In this document: one piece after another, positions 21,143 to 34,200 of the stretch
Position numbering within the stretch: the first letter of the stretch is position 1
How the letters are laid out: each line of letters starts with the position of its first letter
Origin: Ipomoea triloba
Lineage: Eukaryota > Streptophyta > Magnoliopsida > Solanales > Convolvulaceae
Length of the DNA stretch: 64,000 bases
NCBI RefSeq assembly: GCF_003576645.1
Contig: NC_044923.1
Span: 8,158,535 to 8,222,534, forward strand
Direction: 5' to 3'
Translations under genes and position numbers: made by a program
Notes under the pieces: model-generated
Databases searched by the model: none
What the model was told of the DNA's origin: nothing
Seen by the model: the letters and a program-made list of their open reading frames with translations, nothing else

Positions 21143-23884
21143 ATGGATGAGGGTTTGCTTGATGACATCATTCGGAGGTTGTTGGAGGCGAAGACCGGGA
21201 GGGTGCCGAAGCAGGTGCAGTTGACTGAGGCAGAGATTAAGGAGCTTTGTGTCGCGTCCAAACAGATTTTTCTCAGCCAGCCAAATCTTCTCGAACTCGA
21301 AGCTCCTATCAAGATTTGTGGTAATTTCAAAATGAAGTTGATTTTTTTTGACTTGTTGCTCGCTGTATATATTGTTAACCATAGTTCGCTTAATATCTGT
21401 GTAAACTATATTCCGCTTTATTTGTTTATTTATTTTAGTTTTTTTTTTCATTTATGTACATTGTTTTTGCTCTTAGTTTATTTGTGGCTTATTAATTGCA
21501 CAAGAGCATAAATTCTTGTTTGTGTATTCTTTAGCCCTTGGAGTGTGAAAGTTCTGGCCTTTTGGCCTCAAATGTTCAAAATTATGTCTTTGGCTACTGT
21601 GTCGCGGAATAGTGTAGTGGCTGGGACTATTCAAATTTATTTCTTTGACGACTGATTGAAATATTGAATGATTATGCACAGCTTGGTAGAATAGCATGGT
21701 TTGGCTGGTAGTAATTTATGAACTGTTCACATTTGTAATAAACTAATAGCAGCTGATTGGTTATTGGTACACTATAAATATGGTTACTCCTAAACATGAA
21801 GTTACATAGTGTTTTCTAGTAAAAGATTAATGGAAAGACTAAGTTTTACTCTATTTAACTGTGTGTGTTTATCGGATAGCTTACATAGTTAATCTGTAAG
21901 TGAACACTTTAGACGTGGTGTAGTTGTTGTATTTCTAGTGCATAAGTGAATAAAAGTGCCTGGATAATTCCATCTATGTTCTAGTGGGTTGCAATATATG
22001 TATAACCATATCTAGATTATCAAATATTATTCATTAAATAAAGCTTGAACTTTGCTAAAACAATGCAAGAGGCATTGAATGTCATGCACCGTCAAATTGT
22101 TGTATGTAGAATGAAGAGAAAAATAGTATTGCAAGGTATCAATGTACTGGTTTGAACTCCCTGTGATGGGCATGCTTCCTTTCTGTGCAAATTTGCATTT
22201 TGTCGAACTTCAAGTAGCATAAGATGATAAGAATGCTTCGACTGACCAGCTCTATTGATATGAGAATCTACAAGGTACTTAAATTACTATGGAATTTAAA
22301 ATCCAATGCTTAGTTGTTTAGTAACCATGCTTATATTATTGTTGTTCACTGATTTTTTTATTTGATTGTTTATATCATTACTTTCCTAGTATAATGGTTG
22401 GTAGTTCCTTGGTATGATATCCTTTAAGGACATTCTTACTTATTGAAAAAGAATGCATATATTGACTTAATTTCTTGTAAATTCAACTTCAATGTAAAAG
22501 CAAGAACTTTTATCATTTGACATGTATGTGTTCTTCTATTGAGGGTGAGTTAGCTAAAATATCACGTTCATTTGTCTTATTTTTTCCATGTAGGCTAATA
22601 ATCTCTCTTTTATAATATATATATTTTTTATGTGTGCTTTATTTTCTTTGTAGGAGTTGTTTGCTTTTATTTTATGGACAAACAGTCAGATAGGAAATTT
22701 AGATGTGTATTTTTTGAACTGAAGTGACCCTCTTCTAAAAACATATGTTTAAAACCAATGCATATGACCTATAATTTTATTTGCAGTCTGAGTGAACGTT
22801 ACTCTGGTTTTACTTATTAAATATGGAGTAAAAGGCTACTCAATGTTTTGTTATCCAGAAAAATGTTCTAAAAATATTTGAAAACTGAGTTATTAAAAAT
22901 AGTGTCCCTGGTATTATTCTGCAGGTGATATTCATGGCCAGTACTCTGATCTTCAACGATTGTTTGAGTACGGTGGGTATCCGCCTGAGGCCAATTATCT
23001 ATTCTTAGGAGACTATGTTGACCGTGGTAAGCAGAGCATAGAAACAATTTGTCTTCTCCTTGCATACAAGATTAAATACAAGGAGAACTTTTTTCTCCTC
23101 AGAGGCAACCATGAATGTGCTTCTATCAATCGTATTTACGGGTTCTTTGATGAGTGCAAAAGGAGGTATAATGTACGTGTTTGGAAGACATTTACAGAAT
23201 GCTTTAACTGCCTGCCTGTTGCTGCGCTTATTGATGAGAAGATTCTATGCATGCATGGAGGACTATCTCCTGACTTGAAGCACTTGGATCAGATTAGGAG
23301 TATACCCCGACCTATAGATGTACCAGATCAGGGCCTCCTATGCGACTTGCTGTGGGCTGATCCTGACAGAGATATTGAAGGATGGGGAGAGAATGATAGG
23401 GGAGTATCATATACATTTGGAGCTGATAAGGTTGCTGAATTTCTTGAGGAGCATGACCTTGATCTCGTATGCCGAGCTCACCAGGTAATATACGCCCTCC
23501 TTGTTGTGCTCCTTTCTTTATCCAATTCCCTGAATAACTCATTTTTCCTTTTAACTTCTCAGGTTGTGGAAGATGGATACGAGTTCTTTTCAAACCGACA
23601 GTTGGTAACTATATTTTCTGCACCGAATTACTGTGGTGAGTTTGACAATGCTGGTGCAATGATGAGTGTAGACGACACATTAACATGTTCATTCCAAATC
23701 TTAAAGGCCTCTGAGAAGAAAGGAAAATCTGGGTTTGGCAATATGCCGAGGCCAGCAACACCACCTCATAAGGTAGGTAACAACTAAGAAATAGCTCGGG
23801 GGTGTCTTCCCTACTCTAATTGATGAAATCTCATGTTTGAATTTTTTGCTTCGCTCGATGATGTTTCAGGGTGCCAAGGGCTAA
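21143..23884 (+). CDS. Serine/threonine protein phosphatase PP1 catalytic subunit
   Basis: Type-one phosphatase (TOPP family), a metal-dependent Ser/Thr phosphatase of nucleus and cytoplasm. Exons are 21143-21320, 22925-23484, 23563-23772 and 23870-23884, encoding 320 aa. All introns are GT-AG; intron 1 is 1.6 kb. The last exon supplies only GAKG before TAA, matching the usual TPPHKGGKG-type ending. Metal-site and catalytic motifs are GDIHGQ (60-65), GDYVDRG (88-94), RGNHE (119-123), HGG and [11 protein letters not shown]. Length and motifs are typical, so the gene looks functional. Reading through the intron after 23772 would end the protein as KVGNN, a possible minor isoform. Neighbours on both sides are repeats. 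Confidence 0.96.
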
Positions 23885-24394
23885 CTAAATGGTGTGCCAA
23901 CAATTATGTGTTTGGTCAAGATTGCTACAAGGTGAGGCAACTACATCTAATTTGTCTACTTAAAAGTTGTGTTCCCATTTCCCAATCAGTTTTGCATCTC
24001 ACAATCTATGGATTGGGGAGAGAAGCTCGATTGCCCAAGGTCCTATATTTTTTGTTCCCACAAAAGGGTTCCAGATGATGTGAGGAAAATGCTGTTCACC
24101 TATGTAAAACTAGTATTTTTTTTTTTTTTTATGTAAAATGATGCTGCAACACAAACATCCAAAGGGATTTTGTTTCTTTTCTTCGTTTTACTCCCCTCTT
24201 CTTTATTGTAGTACACTAGTACTAGTGTTTCCATTTTCTTGTGAAACAATTAGACGAAATCTGAAGACTACTGCAAGTTGGCTTTAGTTAACTGCACACA
24301 TTGTAATTTTTCTGTCAAAACTACATTGATAAGTACTCATTTTATTTCATACTCTCTTATGTATTCAACTATTCATTGCTTTTATTCCATGGAA

Positions 24395-24600
24395 CATGGT
24401 TTACACATTTGTGTATACCATAAATAAAAAGTATATTTTTAATATACTAAAAGTACAATATTTGTATACATAACGTACATTATTTGAAAGTACATGATTT
24501 TTTTTTATATATTATCAAATAATGTACATTTGGTACACAAATAATGTACTTTTAGCATATTAAATATGTATATTGCATTTATGGTCTACACAATAATTTG
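24395..24600. mobile_element. Palindromic MITE-like repeat
   Basis: 'tgtgtataccataaataaaa' on the left answers 'tttatggtctacacaa' on the right. The interior has 'aaataatgtacattt' units. It is the same family as the GH5 intron insertions. Confidence 0.55.
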
Positions 24601-25245
24601 CTTTGCTTTTATGGGGTGAATTAACTTTTTTTTAATCCCTTGACTATTTGATTTAAAAAAAATAAAATTATCCTTCAAAATTTACAACATGTTTGGTTAA
24701 TGGAATAAATCGAAATGAAGTAGTCTTCTTGGAAAATTATTCAGTCCTTTTGTCATTGAATACTATTCCCATTAATGTTTCTTTTTCTAAGTGAATAACT
24801 TAAATAATTGATTGTTACTTATGATGAAAAATGTTATACTTTTGATGTAAAATGTAATACTCTTAAATTAAAATGTAATATATAGAGGTTGAAAAGTTAC
24901 TTATGAAAAAAAAGTGTAATACTAATTATGAATAATTAATTAATTATTAATTATGAAAAAAGTACAATATTAGTCATAGATAAATTGATTATTACACATA
25001 AAGGAAAGTGTAATACTTATTAAAAAAAATGTGATTTTTTAAAATTAAAAATGTACTCCGTAATATTTAGGGGAAGAGATAAATACTTATGAAAAATCTA
25101 ATCCGTATCATAGATAAGTATCTATGCAATAGTCTCATATGAGATTTTGCATTTTTGTAATGCTTAATTTTGCATTTATTATTTTTGTTATAAATTTAAA
25201 AAGTCATTATATTGTTGTTGTTGTTATTGTTATTGTTCTTCTAAC
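24601..25245. other. Intergenic, no gene seen
   Basis: AT-rich, with loosely repeated 'aaatgtaatact' words at 24830-25060. Nothing coding. Confidence 0.5.
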
Positions 25246-25249
25246 TTAT

Positions 25250-25352
25250 TTTACACACATGCCAACTACCATGTAGCGTGATGACATTCCGGTTATCATT
25301 CCAAATGGATGGTCGTAGGTTTGAATCTCGGTGGTGGGGCTTAGATTCTTTG
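25250..25352 (+). mobile_element. SINE-like tRNA-derived sequence
   Basis: 'tagcgtgatgacattccggt' and, 50 bp later, 'gtaggtttgaatctcggtgg' have the spacing of pol III A and B boxes. No poly-A or target duplication was pinned down. Confidence 0.45.
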
Positions 25353-27280
25353 GGTCGAAAATGTTTGATAAAGTATAAAATAGAACATATATTATCTTGT
25401 AAAGAATCATGAATATTTTTTTTCCACCTAGGCGTCGGTGGGTGTTCCAACTAAGGGTAATTCCCCTTGTGTTCCCTTCACCTAGGCGCTAGGCGCCAGT
25501 CGCCAATTTGGGGGCTAATCGCCATGCGCTAATTCCCCTCAACCCTTAGTTATGGCATTTGAATCTTGTGTTCCAAGATGGCTAATCGCCAATTTGGGGG
25601 CTAACATGCCACTTTCGTAATCTAAGCTAGGCCAAATTGAATGACGAGGATTGCCCCATTGTTGTAATGCATCAACCCTCTCAACAAAGCCCAATTAATT
25701 TAATCTCTCAAAATTCCTTACTTTCGTAGAAGAACATAGAGGTTGCTAGATGGGACTTTGGAAATATCAACCCAACTTTCGTTGTGGAAGAATTTCCTAC
25801 AAGATTAGTGCCAAGGATGTCGTGCAATACACCTTAACACAAGAACACAAAGAATTTCCCACAACATGAGGAACCCTATATTGGGTTTCACCCCTTTTAT
25901 CCAATAGATATCAAATAGGCATTATAATCTCATAAATACTTCAATTCCAAGTCCTAGATAGGACTATCCACTACTCATTTTAGTCAAAAAGGTAAAAGCA
26001 TTAAAGGAAATCATATCAAGCAATAAATAGAACAAAGAAATAAACACTTATCTCCAAATAGGATGAATCTACAATCACTTTTAGAATCAAATATGCAAAA
26101 TAAGAGAATTTCTTCCTTTTGGAAGAAAGGAAAAGTAATTCCTTTTCTAAAGTGTGAAAATCTTGCCCTACACTCTCTACTCTATGCTACTCTTACTCCT
26201 ATTTTTGACATTTGACTCCTCTCTCTTTCAGATCTAGAAATAACATATTTTATTCGTGCATCAGGGTCTGGTGCATGGGCTTCAAGACGAGCGTATTGAT
26301 GCCCGTGAGTGGAGACGGTCACGTCGCGAGCGTGTTGACGCCCGTGACAGGTGCAGGCCTTCTTCACGGGCGTTACGACAATTGTGGCGCATGTTGAAAC
26401 CGTGCCACGACCTTGTAATACTAAATCCCCCACGCGCGTTCTCTCCTTTGGTTAACTCCAAGTGACCTTCTGCTCCTTTTTCGTGCACTTTTTGCTTTCA
26501 ATCGGTCAACTTTGGTCCAGTTTTGCTTCCTCTTCATTTTATTGTGCATTTAATAGAAATTGTATGTCAAGGCACATTAGCTTTAGTTCAATTCCCTATT
26601 AAACACATCATTTTATGCACCTAATAAGCAAAAGCATGGGGAAAAATATAGTAAAAAATGGGTGTGATCAATTAATGTATTATATATTTGACTTTTTATT
26701 ATAACTCATTACTTTATTAGCTATTATTGTGTTTAACAAATTACAAATGTATTAATGTATGCTTAAATTATCCAAATTATTTTAATATACACTTATTTAC
26801 ACTTTTATATTAATTTTAATTTTAATTTTAAATTTTAAAATTTGGCGACCCCCACGATAGCCCGCGGGACTAAAGCAGGGTGGGACGACCTTTGTTAGGC
26901 CTATCGCACCAAATGGCGGGCTTTAGTGAGCCCCACCCCACCGTCCCACTTTGACGGCTCTATACATCATATGTATTTTCATTCACTTTATAGTAGTTTC
27001 ATAATAATATAATATTCATAAAAACAAAGTTTAATATACATAAACACTATACTAAAGTAATGAGTTTATGTACCTACAATTTTTTTTTAATTAAAATATA
27101 TCAACATGAGTGTTATTTAAAACATCTCAATTTGATCTATTTAATGATATATTTTTATACATTAATTTTATTTGTATAAAAGAAAAAAAATTTTAAAAAA
27201 TTTAAGTTGAAAAAAAATGTATAGAACAAATAGGGATGTGTTTGGGTGCATGTTGCTACATGTACCCTAATCCATGATAA
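25353..27280. other. Intergenic, repeat-derived
   Basis: No gene recognised. 25480-25620 repeats 'gctaatcgccaatttggggg'. 26250-26420 is an unusually GC-rich patch with repeated 'gcccgtga' and 'cacgggcg' words, and 26845-26960 is another. Both look like pieces of long terminal repeats or other transposons, but no termini were found. Confidence 0.4.
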
Positions 27281-27292
27281 CTATTATTCTTA

Positions 27293-27931
27293 GGGCATCT
27301 ACATTGGTTCTTCCCTTTTCTCCCCAAATTATGGGTCCAATTCCCCCACATCACTTTAATAATCTCGTATCCTATTTCCTCCCCAATCATCTCTCATTTT
27401 CTCCCTTTTTGTGGGCCCTACTTATTCAAACTCCTATACATCATTTATTATTTTATTCACTTTTTCTTTCTTTTTTTTTTTTTTTTGAAAAATAAACTTC
27501 AATAAACCTCAAGGAAAATAAATGTTCAATTCAAGGAGGAATAGAATACAACCAAATCGAAGGACCAGAATTAGAACTCATCGCTCTAGCTAAAGCATGA
27601 GCAAGTTTGTCCGTTGATCTAGAAAGAAACTAAAAAGACACCGCTTCAAAGTGTTGTTGAAATGTCTAGCATTCTCTTATCACACATTCTACATACGATA
27701 GATCAGACAACGAACCATTGAACAATCTACAAACCATTTTATTCACCTTTTTATAATTAAATAATTTTAACTTTACTATAACTTTGATTTTAAATAAAAA
27801 TAAATTTAAATAACGAAATAAAAAATTTGAAAACAAATTTTAAATACTATATATACCAAAAATTAATAAAAGTACAAATTTTAAAATAAATTTTAATATA
27901 GTAATTTATAACCAAAGTATTGGAGATGCCC
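27293..27931. mobile_element. PIF/Harbinger-type MITE with nested LINE tail
   Basis: The ends gggcatctacattgg and, inverted, gggcatctccaatac are flanked by TTA duplications (27290-27292, 27932-27934). A LINE 3' end is inserted within it. Confidence 0.78.
27478..27735 (-). pseudogene. LINE 3' end: RNase H remnant
   Basis: Minus strand, ending in a poly-A (T-run at 27472-27486). It encodes fragments such as STDKLAHALARAMSS and GPSIW, the last helix and tail of the RNase H domain found at the end of plant L1-type LINEs. It has stops and is 5' truncated. It lies inside the MITE 27293-27931. Confidence 0.75.
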
Positions 27932-28039
27932 TTAGTAGACAAGTAGATAACCAAATTTTAAATAACATTTAAGTAATAAATTAATTAAAGAATAAAAAGG
28001 GGTAATTGTTAATACTCGGGCGACCCTTTTTTCTTTTTC

Positions 28040-29030
28040 CTTTTTTTTTTAATAATAAAGTTAATTCATTGAATCATACCAGAGAACCTCATACAAGGTA
28101 GGAAAAGGAATGGATAGTTATTCCATACAATCTATCAAAGAACTAGTGGAATGCTTGGTTCGCAAATTGTTTAACAACATTACAACTAATATTAAGAAAA
28201 ATAGCAACTTATTCTTTAATATCATCAATCAAAAGACCAAAAGAGAGTTTATAGAATGGATAGATAGAGCATTGTAGACCAACAGGGCGTCCATTACAAT
28301 TTGCACTTTGTCCATGTTCAAATTCTTTAGCCAACTCAAGGCCTCTTTCACTCTCATAGTTTCAGCTTCTTTAGGTTGGAATGTCCCTTCCCATGGTATC
28401 CCCTTTGCATTACAAGTTTCTTAAAACAAAACCAAAACCCATTATGTGATTGGGATAATCAAGAGCAACATCAACATCCATCTTTAGAAAGCCCACTGGT
28501 GGTTTGGTCCATCTTTCAATCTAATTATGTCTAGCATTAGGAGTTTGAAATCTCTCTGGTTTAGCTTTCCTCTAGCTATGAAGAAACGAGAGTGTCATTG
28601 ATAATGTTATTATGAGATGTGTGACGTTGTTCCACACTTTATTGTTTCTAGCTTCCCAAATGTCCCAACAAATAATTATCAAGAGGCAACACTTTTCGTC
28701 ATCTAAGTTTTTAAAATTCATAACGACCTACACAGAGAAAATAGTGCATTGGACAGCAAACGCATCCGCAAAACAATTCCAACAACTTCTCACCATAACA
28801 AATTTCACAAATAAGTGAAGACTAGTTTCAAAATTTGAGTTACAAACGTGACAGATTCTGCTATAGTTGACATGTTTAGTGGCTAAAAGATTGTAGTTGG
28901 TAGGTAGTTGGAGGCTTGGAGCTAGTATGCCTGCCAAAAGAAGTTTTTAACTTCCGGAGGAATATTTACTTTATTTAGCTTCCACATTAACGTCCATTCC
29001 AGGGACTCTGTACCTGAGAGGTTCACATAC
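28040..29030 (-). pseudogene. LINE 3' fragment: zinc-binding and RNase H regions
   Basis: Minus strand, 5' truncated, with a poly-A tail near 28040-28050. The upstream part encodes CHVCNSNFETSLHLF, the zf-RVT zinc-binding motif that follows reverse transcriptase in plant LINEs. Further on, ALSWLKNLNMDKVQIVMDA matches the RNase H core. Frames are broken by stops and the reverse transcriptase itself is missing. A typical dead-on-arrival copy. Confidence 0.82.
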
Positions 29031-29600
29031 AACCTTTTATATCCAATCTTGACATAATATATGCCATTGATTTATGCCAAAAATTAAGTCAACATTATCC
29101 ATACAAACATGCAACATCTACAACAACACTACTTGATAGTAATCTATAAAAAAAAATATACAGATTGTATTATTTTTTAAAGTATCAAATTAGACATTTT
29201 TTTAGCTTAATGCACCAATTACATAATCTCATATAATTAATGAAACTATTTTACCTTTATACCTTAAATTAAATATGTTATTAGATATAAGTCATCACCT
29301 TACAACTTAGCTTCACTTCAAAAAGAGTCAATTTGGTAGCATCCCCTTCCTCCGCCTGGTACTATTGACTTCAAAGTTCAGTCTAATGTTTTTCTTTCTT
29401 AAGTGGACAACATATCATTTTCTTGTATTTATTTATGGTAGTTAGAAGTTTTCTTCAAAAGTTTTGGGGGTTAAAAAGGAATTAAGATTAACCATAGTGG
29501 CAACTATGAAAATAACACGAAGAAGATTTCATAATTTCATTGCAGAATATAGTTCAAATGTCACCCAAACAAAACATTTTATTTACACAAAATAGCCCCC
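29031..29600. other. Intergenic, probably includes TON2 promoter
   Basis: No gene. It contains AT-rich sequence and, near 29600, the start of what looks like the TON2 5' leader (ctctctcagaatcgagctcc). Confidence 0.5.
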
Positions 29601-29782
29601 CTCCATCTCTCTCAGAATCGAGCTCCAAAATTCAAATCAAGAAAGGCTACAGAGCTAGGGTTTTGCAGCAGAGACTGATGTGCGGAAAATTGCCACGGCA
29701 TTGAACTGCATTTTGAAGATAATTACCGAAGCTCGAAGCTTTACGTGGATTTAGAGCTCAGTTCAGTGAAGTAGCTGTGGAA

Positions 29783-31185
29783 ATGTACAGTGGTTCAAGC
29801 GATGGCGAAGGGCATGACCCATCAGGGACCCGGAAGATTCCTTCACCTTCGTCTATGCTCTGGGTCCGTAATCTCCGACGCTTCATTGGGTCCGGGGTGG
29901 GTCTTGGCTCCGAAGCTCTCATGGGTCAGTCCGTTACTACTTCCAATCACTCATATTTCTTTCGCTTAACCACTCCTTTGGTTAACAGAATTCCATTTCT
30001 TTATATATATTGTGAGATATTCAAAGTGATGTGTGAATTGCATTCAATGGAAAAATTAATGTGTGTATTGCCGGTCATGATTAGATGGTGTTGTTAATTT
30101 GAGCTAATATGCTCTTTTCTAGTGTAGTTCAGTTATTTAAATAGTTGTAGCCTTTTGATAAAATGAGGAGTTTAGGACTGGAATTTGGTTCATATAATGA
30201 GACCATCTCAGAGTTGTGTACTTGTTTATTACTCCCTCTCCCATTTTACCTGTCTTGTTTATTATTCATTGGTCAAACCAACTCTTTCCTCATTGCTTAT
30301 TTTCTTTAATAATTTTTAATTATTTTTAAATTTGATTTTTTGTGTTTAATAGTACTTTTAATGTAGTTTCTAAATATATAAATTTTATATACTAATACTA
30401 AACATAATATTATGAAAAATTGGATTAAAAATAACTTCAGTCAAGCCTCGTTAACCGAATCAGACAAACAAAATGGGACGAGGTAGTAATATATTTCCTA
30501 GCTGACTATGTTTGTTTCTATTCAATCGCTGTAGAACTTGAAACGAAGAGAATCTTGCTAGATATTTTTAAAGAGAAGCAACAAAAGAATCAGGAATCTG
30601 GCAAAATCCCAACCTTCTATAAGAAGGTAAATTGATATTTTTTCTTCTTCTCATTTTTATTTTTATTTTTATTTATTTTTTAAGTAGGATAGCTTTACTA
30701 TCTTAATGCTAACTAATGCTTTGTTTTGTTTTGATTTAAAAAAAATGTTGTGCTGTTATTCTCTATTGTTCAGAAACCTGAAGAAGGATCCATAAGTCAA
30801 AGAGTTCAGAGGCTGGCAAAATATCGATTTCTAAAGGTGATCTCAAAGAGTTCTTAGATAGTGTTGTAAAACTTGGCCTAGGTGGCCGCCTAGGCGCTAG
30901 GTGCCCCTAGGCCAAGTCAATTTTGGCCTAAGTTGCAATTTTATCGAGCAGAGTAGCAGACTGAGACTAGGGCTTTTCATGTTTGTGTTTTTTACTTTTT
31001 TTTTTTTTTTTTTGCTTAATGGCTAATTTTAAATGAATTTGTTAATTGTTAAATTTGTATTTCATTATTTCTTAATAGCTAATGTTTAATATTATTAATT
31101 AATCATTTAATTCTATTAATTGACATAACGACATTTGGACTGATTTGAGTGATTTACAGATCTTGTGTGTGTGTGTGTGTGTGTG

Positions 31186-31247
<62 letters not shown>

Positions 31248-34200
31248 TAGGCACCCATTGGGCGCCTAATGCCTTCTACAACACTGCACTTAGCATGAAA
31301 TGCAGTTCAATTTTTATCTAAGGAGTGAAAAATAAATTTAACTGTAAGTCTTCTTATTGTTTTTTAATAAATTTTAATTTATTTTATTTTTATGCAGAAA
31401 CAATCTGATCTTCTGTTAAATGCTGATGATTTGGATTCTATGTGGGTATGCCTAAGGGAAAACTGTGTGATTGATGATGCAACTGGTGCTGAAAAGGTCT
31501 TGAATTAATCCTATTTTGATTTTATTGCATCTTTGTTCCTAAGTTAACCCTGTTACCTTTTTCACTTCTGTAACTATTAATTACTCTTGTACAAACTAGT
31601 CTTATACTGTACTAAAGTAAATTTTCTTCAGTGCTTCCTATTTATAATGCATGACCAAAACATTTCTTCGATCTCTTTTATTTATTTTCTATATATGGGA
31701 TCATGCTAAAAATGCATCTTATCTCTTGTCTTTTAGATGAACTATGAAGACTTCTGCCACATTGCCTCGGTCTGTACAGAACAAATAGGACCTAAATGTC
31801 GACGCTTTTTTAGTCCTTCAAATTTCATGAAATTTGAAAAAGATGAATCAGGGAGAATAGCCATTCTGCCCTTCTACCTTTATGTGATGCGTACGGTAGG
31901 TCTTACTATCTTATTCTCATTAAATAATATGCTTGCATTTCACCATTAACCTTTCATTGTAATAAGTGTTTCTATTAATGATGGTTCCAACTTAAAACTT
32001 TCATCCCTTTGTCAGCTGCCAAACATTAATGAATTTACAGTTGATACTACTCAGACGAAAAAATGGACCCACCCTCCATTTATAAGTTTGCTTGAATTCT
32101 CAGCATGGCATCCTCCCCTTTTCCACCTCAATGTAATTTGCAGTGACATATAATTTACTTTCTTCGTTACTATTAGGTTTCACTTACTCAGGCAAGGATT
32201 GATATGAGTGAGCTTGATGAAGATTCTGATGGCTTCCTTCAACCTCATGTATGGCTTTTTGATCTATTCTTCTATGAACTTATGAAGTTGGTTATCTTTG
32301 TTTACACATTCAGTGTGCTCATGGTTAAAAGCAGCTTACTTTATGTAATTTACCAAACAGGAAATGGAGGGTTACATACGGGGCCTTATTCCTAATTTGG
32401 CACAACTGCGAGACATGCCTGCAGCGTTTGTGCAAATGTATTGCCGCATTGCTGCCCACAAATTTTTCTTCTTCTGTGATACCAACAGGCGAGGTTTGCC
32501 TCTAGTTTTACTTAGATTTTGCAGTTCTTCAGCCGTCAACAGTTTTTCAATATAAACTTCTTTTTTTTTTTTTTTTTTTTTNTTTTTCTATTAAGCTCAA
32601 AAAGTGCTGTGTTGTCTTCAACAGGAAAGGCATGCATAAAGAAGATACTGCTCAGTAACTGTCTTCAGGAGCTGATGGAATTACATCAGGTAATCTGCTA
32701 CTGTCTTCAGGAGCCATAAATAACTTTTAGAGCCTTGAAGTAGCATTGCATTTGGAGCAGTTCGTGATGACTTCATGTGATGCTAAAGTTTAAAACATTT
32801 CATTTTGATGTCATACTTTAGGAGTAGCTTTTGCTTTGTATTTCCTCTAGCCTCTAGGCTTCTAGGGGCTAATATATTTTTACTTTTTCCTGTCACTAGG
32901 AAAGTGAGGAAGAAGTCACTGACATGGAGCAAGCTGAAAACTGGTTTTCATTGACTTCTGCACAGCGCATATGTGGTGAGTACAACTGATCACATTGCTA
33001 GCTTATGAGGTTTATTCCTTTGATTCTCCTGGTATTGTTTTCTTGTTGGTCAATGAAACTACTCCATCAACAATATTCAACATGTCTAGTCACTTTATCA
33101 TTAAGAGACAAAAAATGACTGAGTGCTGGACCCTGGTATACTTCAATAGTATTTGGAAAGCTTCTCCTGTTGTTCACAGTAGTAGTTGTTTCATACATAA
33201 CCTTCGTAACTCTTATGTAATCATGCCCACTTCTTTTTTCTCCTAACACCCACCCAAAAAACCTGGCTTAGTACCCCCCCCCCCCATCATACTATTTCTA
33301 TGAATGGTTTGCAATAGGCCCTAGTCGGGCAGTAGAGTAGCGCCTAGGCGGCTAACTAAAATAAAGAAAAAACAATGCACGTGTGTGGGCGTATGTCATA
33401 TATATATATATGTTGAATCAAAAGGTTGATCACAATTGTTGGCAAAAAGAAATTCCAATTCGAGTCAGAAAAGGAGTACACCAAGATTAGAAATCAAATC
33501 ACAAACAAACTAGGAATAACACCAATACTGTTTTGGTTCTGATTAGTTGGCTATTTAAAGGACCTCTCACCATTACACCAGACGAATTCCCTAGCTAATA
33601 TTGTGAGGCATAAGAGAGTTTGAGAGGATTCTAAATTCCCCTAGAAAGTAGTACATGTGTTTAGGTTACAATAGATTAGATAGGAGAAGATCAATCTATT
33701 GTGTAATTTCTGGTCCCAAAACTATGTACTTTGAATATTAAGCTTTTAGTGGATTTAGGCAAATTCTCAAGACTGAGAAGTGCCTCGCAGAATAGGGTTT
33801 TTCCCAAACTGCGTTATCAAGTCTCTTGTGTTACAACTATTGTTTTAACATCTCTGTGTGCTGCGCATTACATTTTTCAATTGGTATCAGAGCCAAACTG
33901 CTTAAGTTATTAGCAGGATCCTAATGGAGTTTCCCAGGGAAGGACTATCAAACAACAGACCACCAGCCCTAAGTAGTACAAACTACTCCTATTGGAAAGC
34001 TAGAATGAAAATCTACATATTAGCCCAAGGAGAAAGAGTGTGGAGGGCTGTTGAAAACGAATGGAAACATCCCCTTGATGACAATAACAAAGCAAAAGGT
34101 CGTGCTGATTGGAGCGAAGAAGAACTCAAAGAGTTCAACTATAACTCAAAAGCTATGAATGCCATCTACGGAGCCGTGAGTGAAGAAACATTCAAACTAA

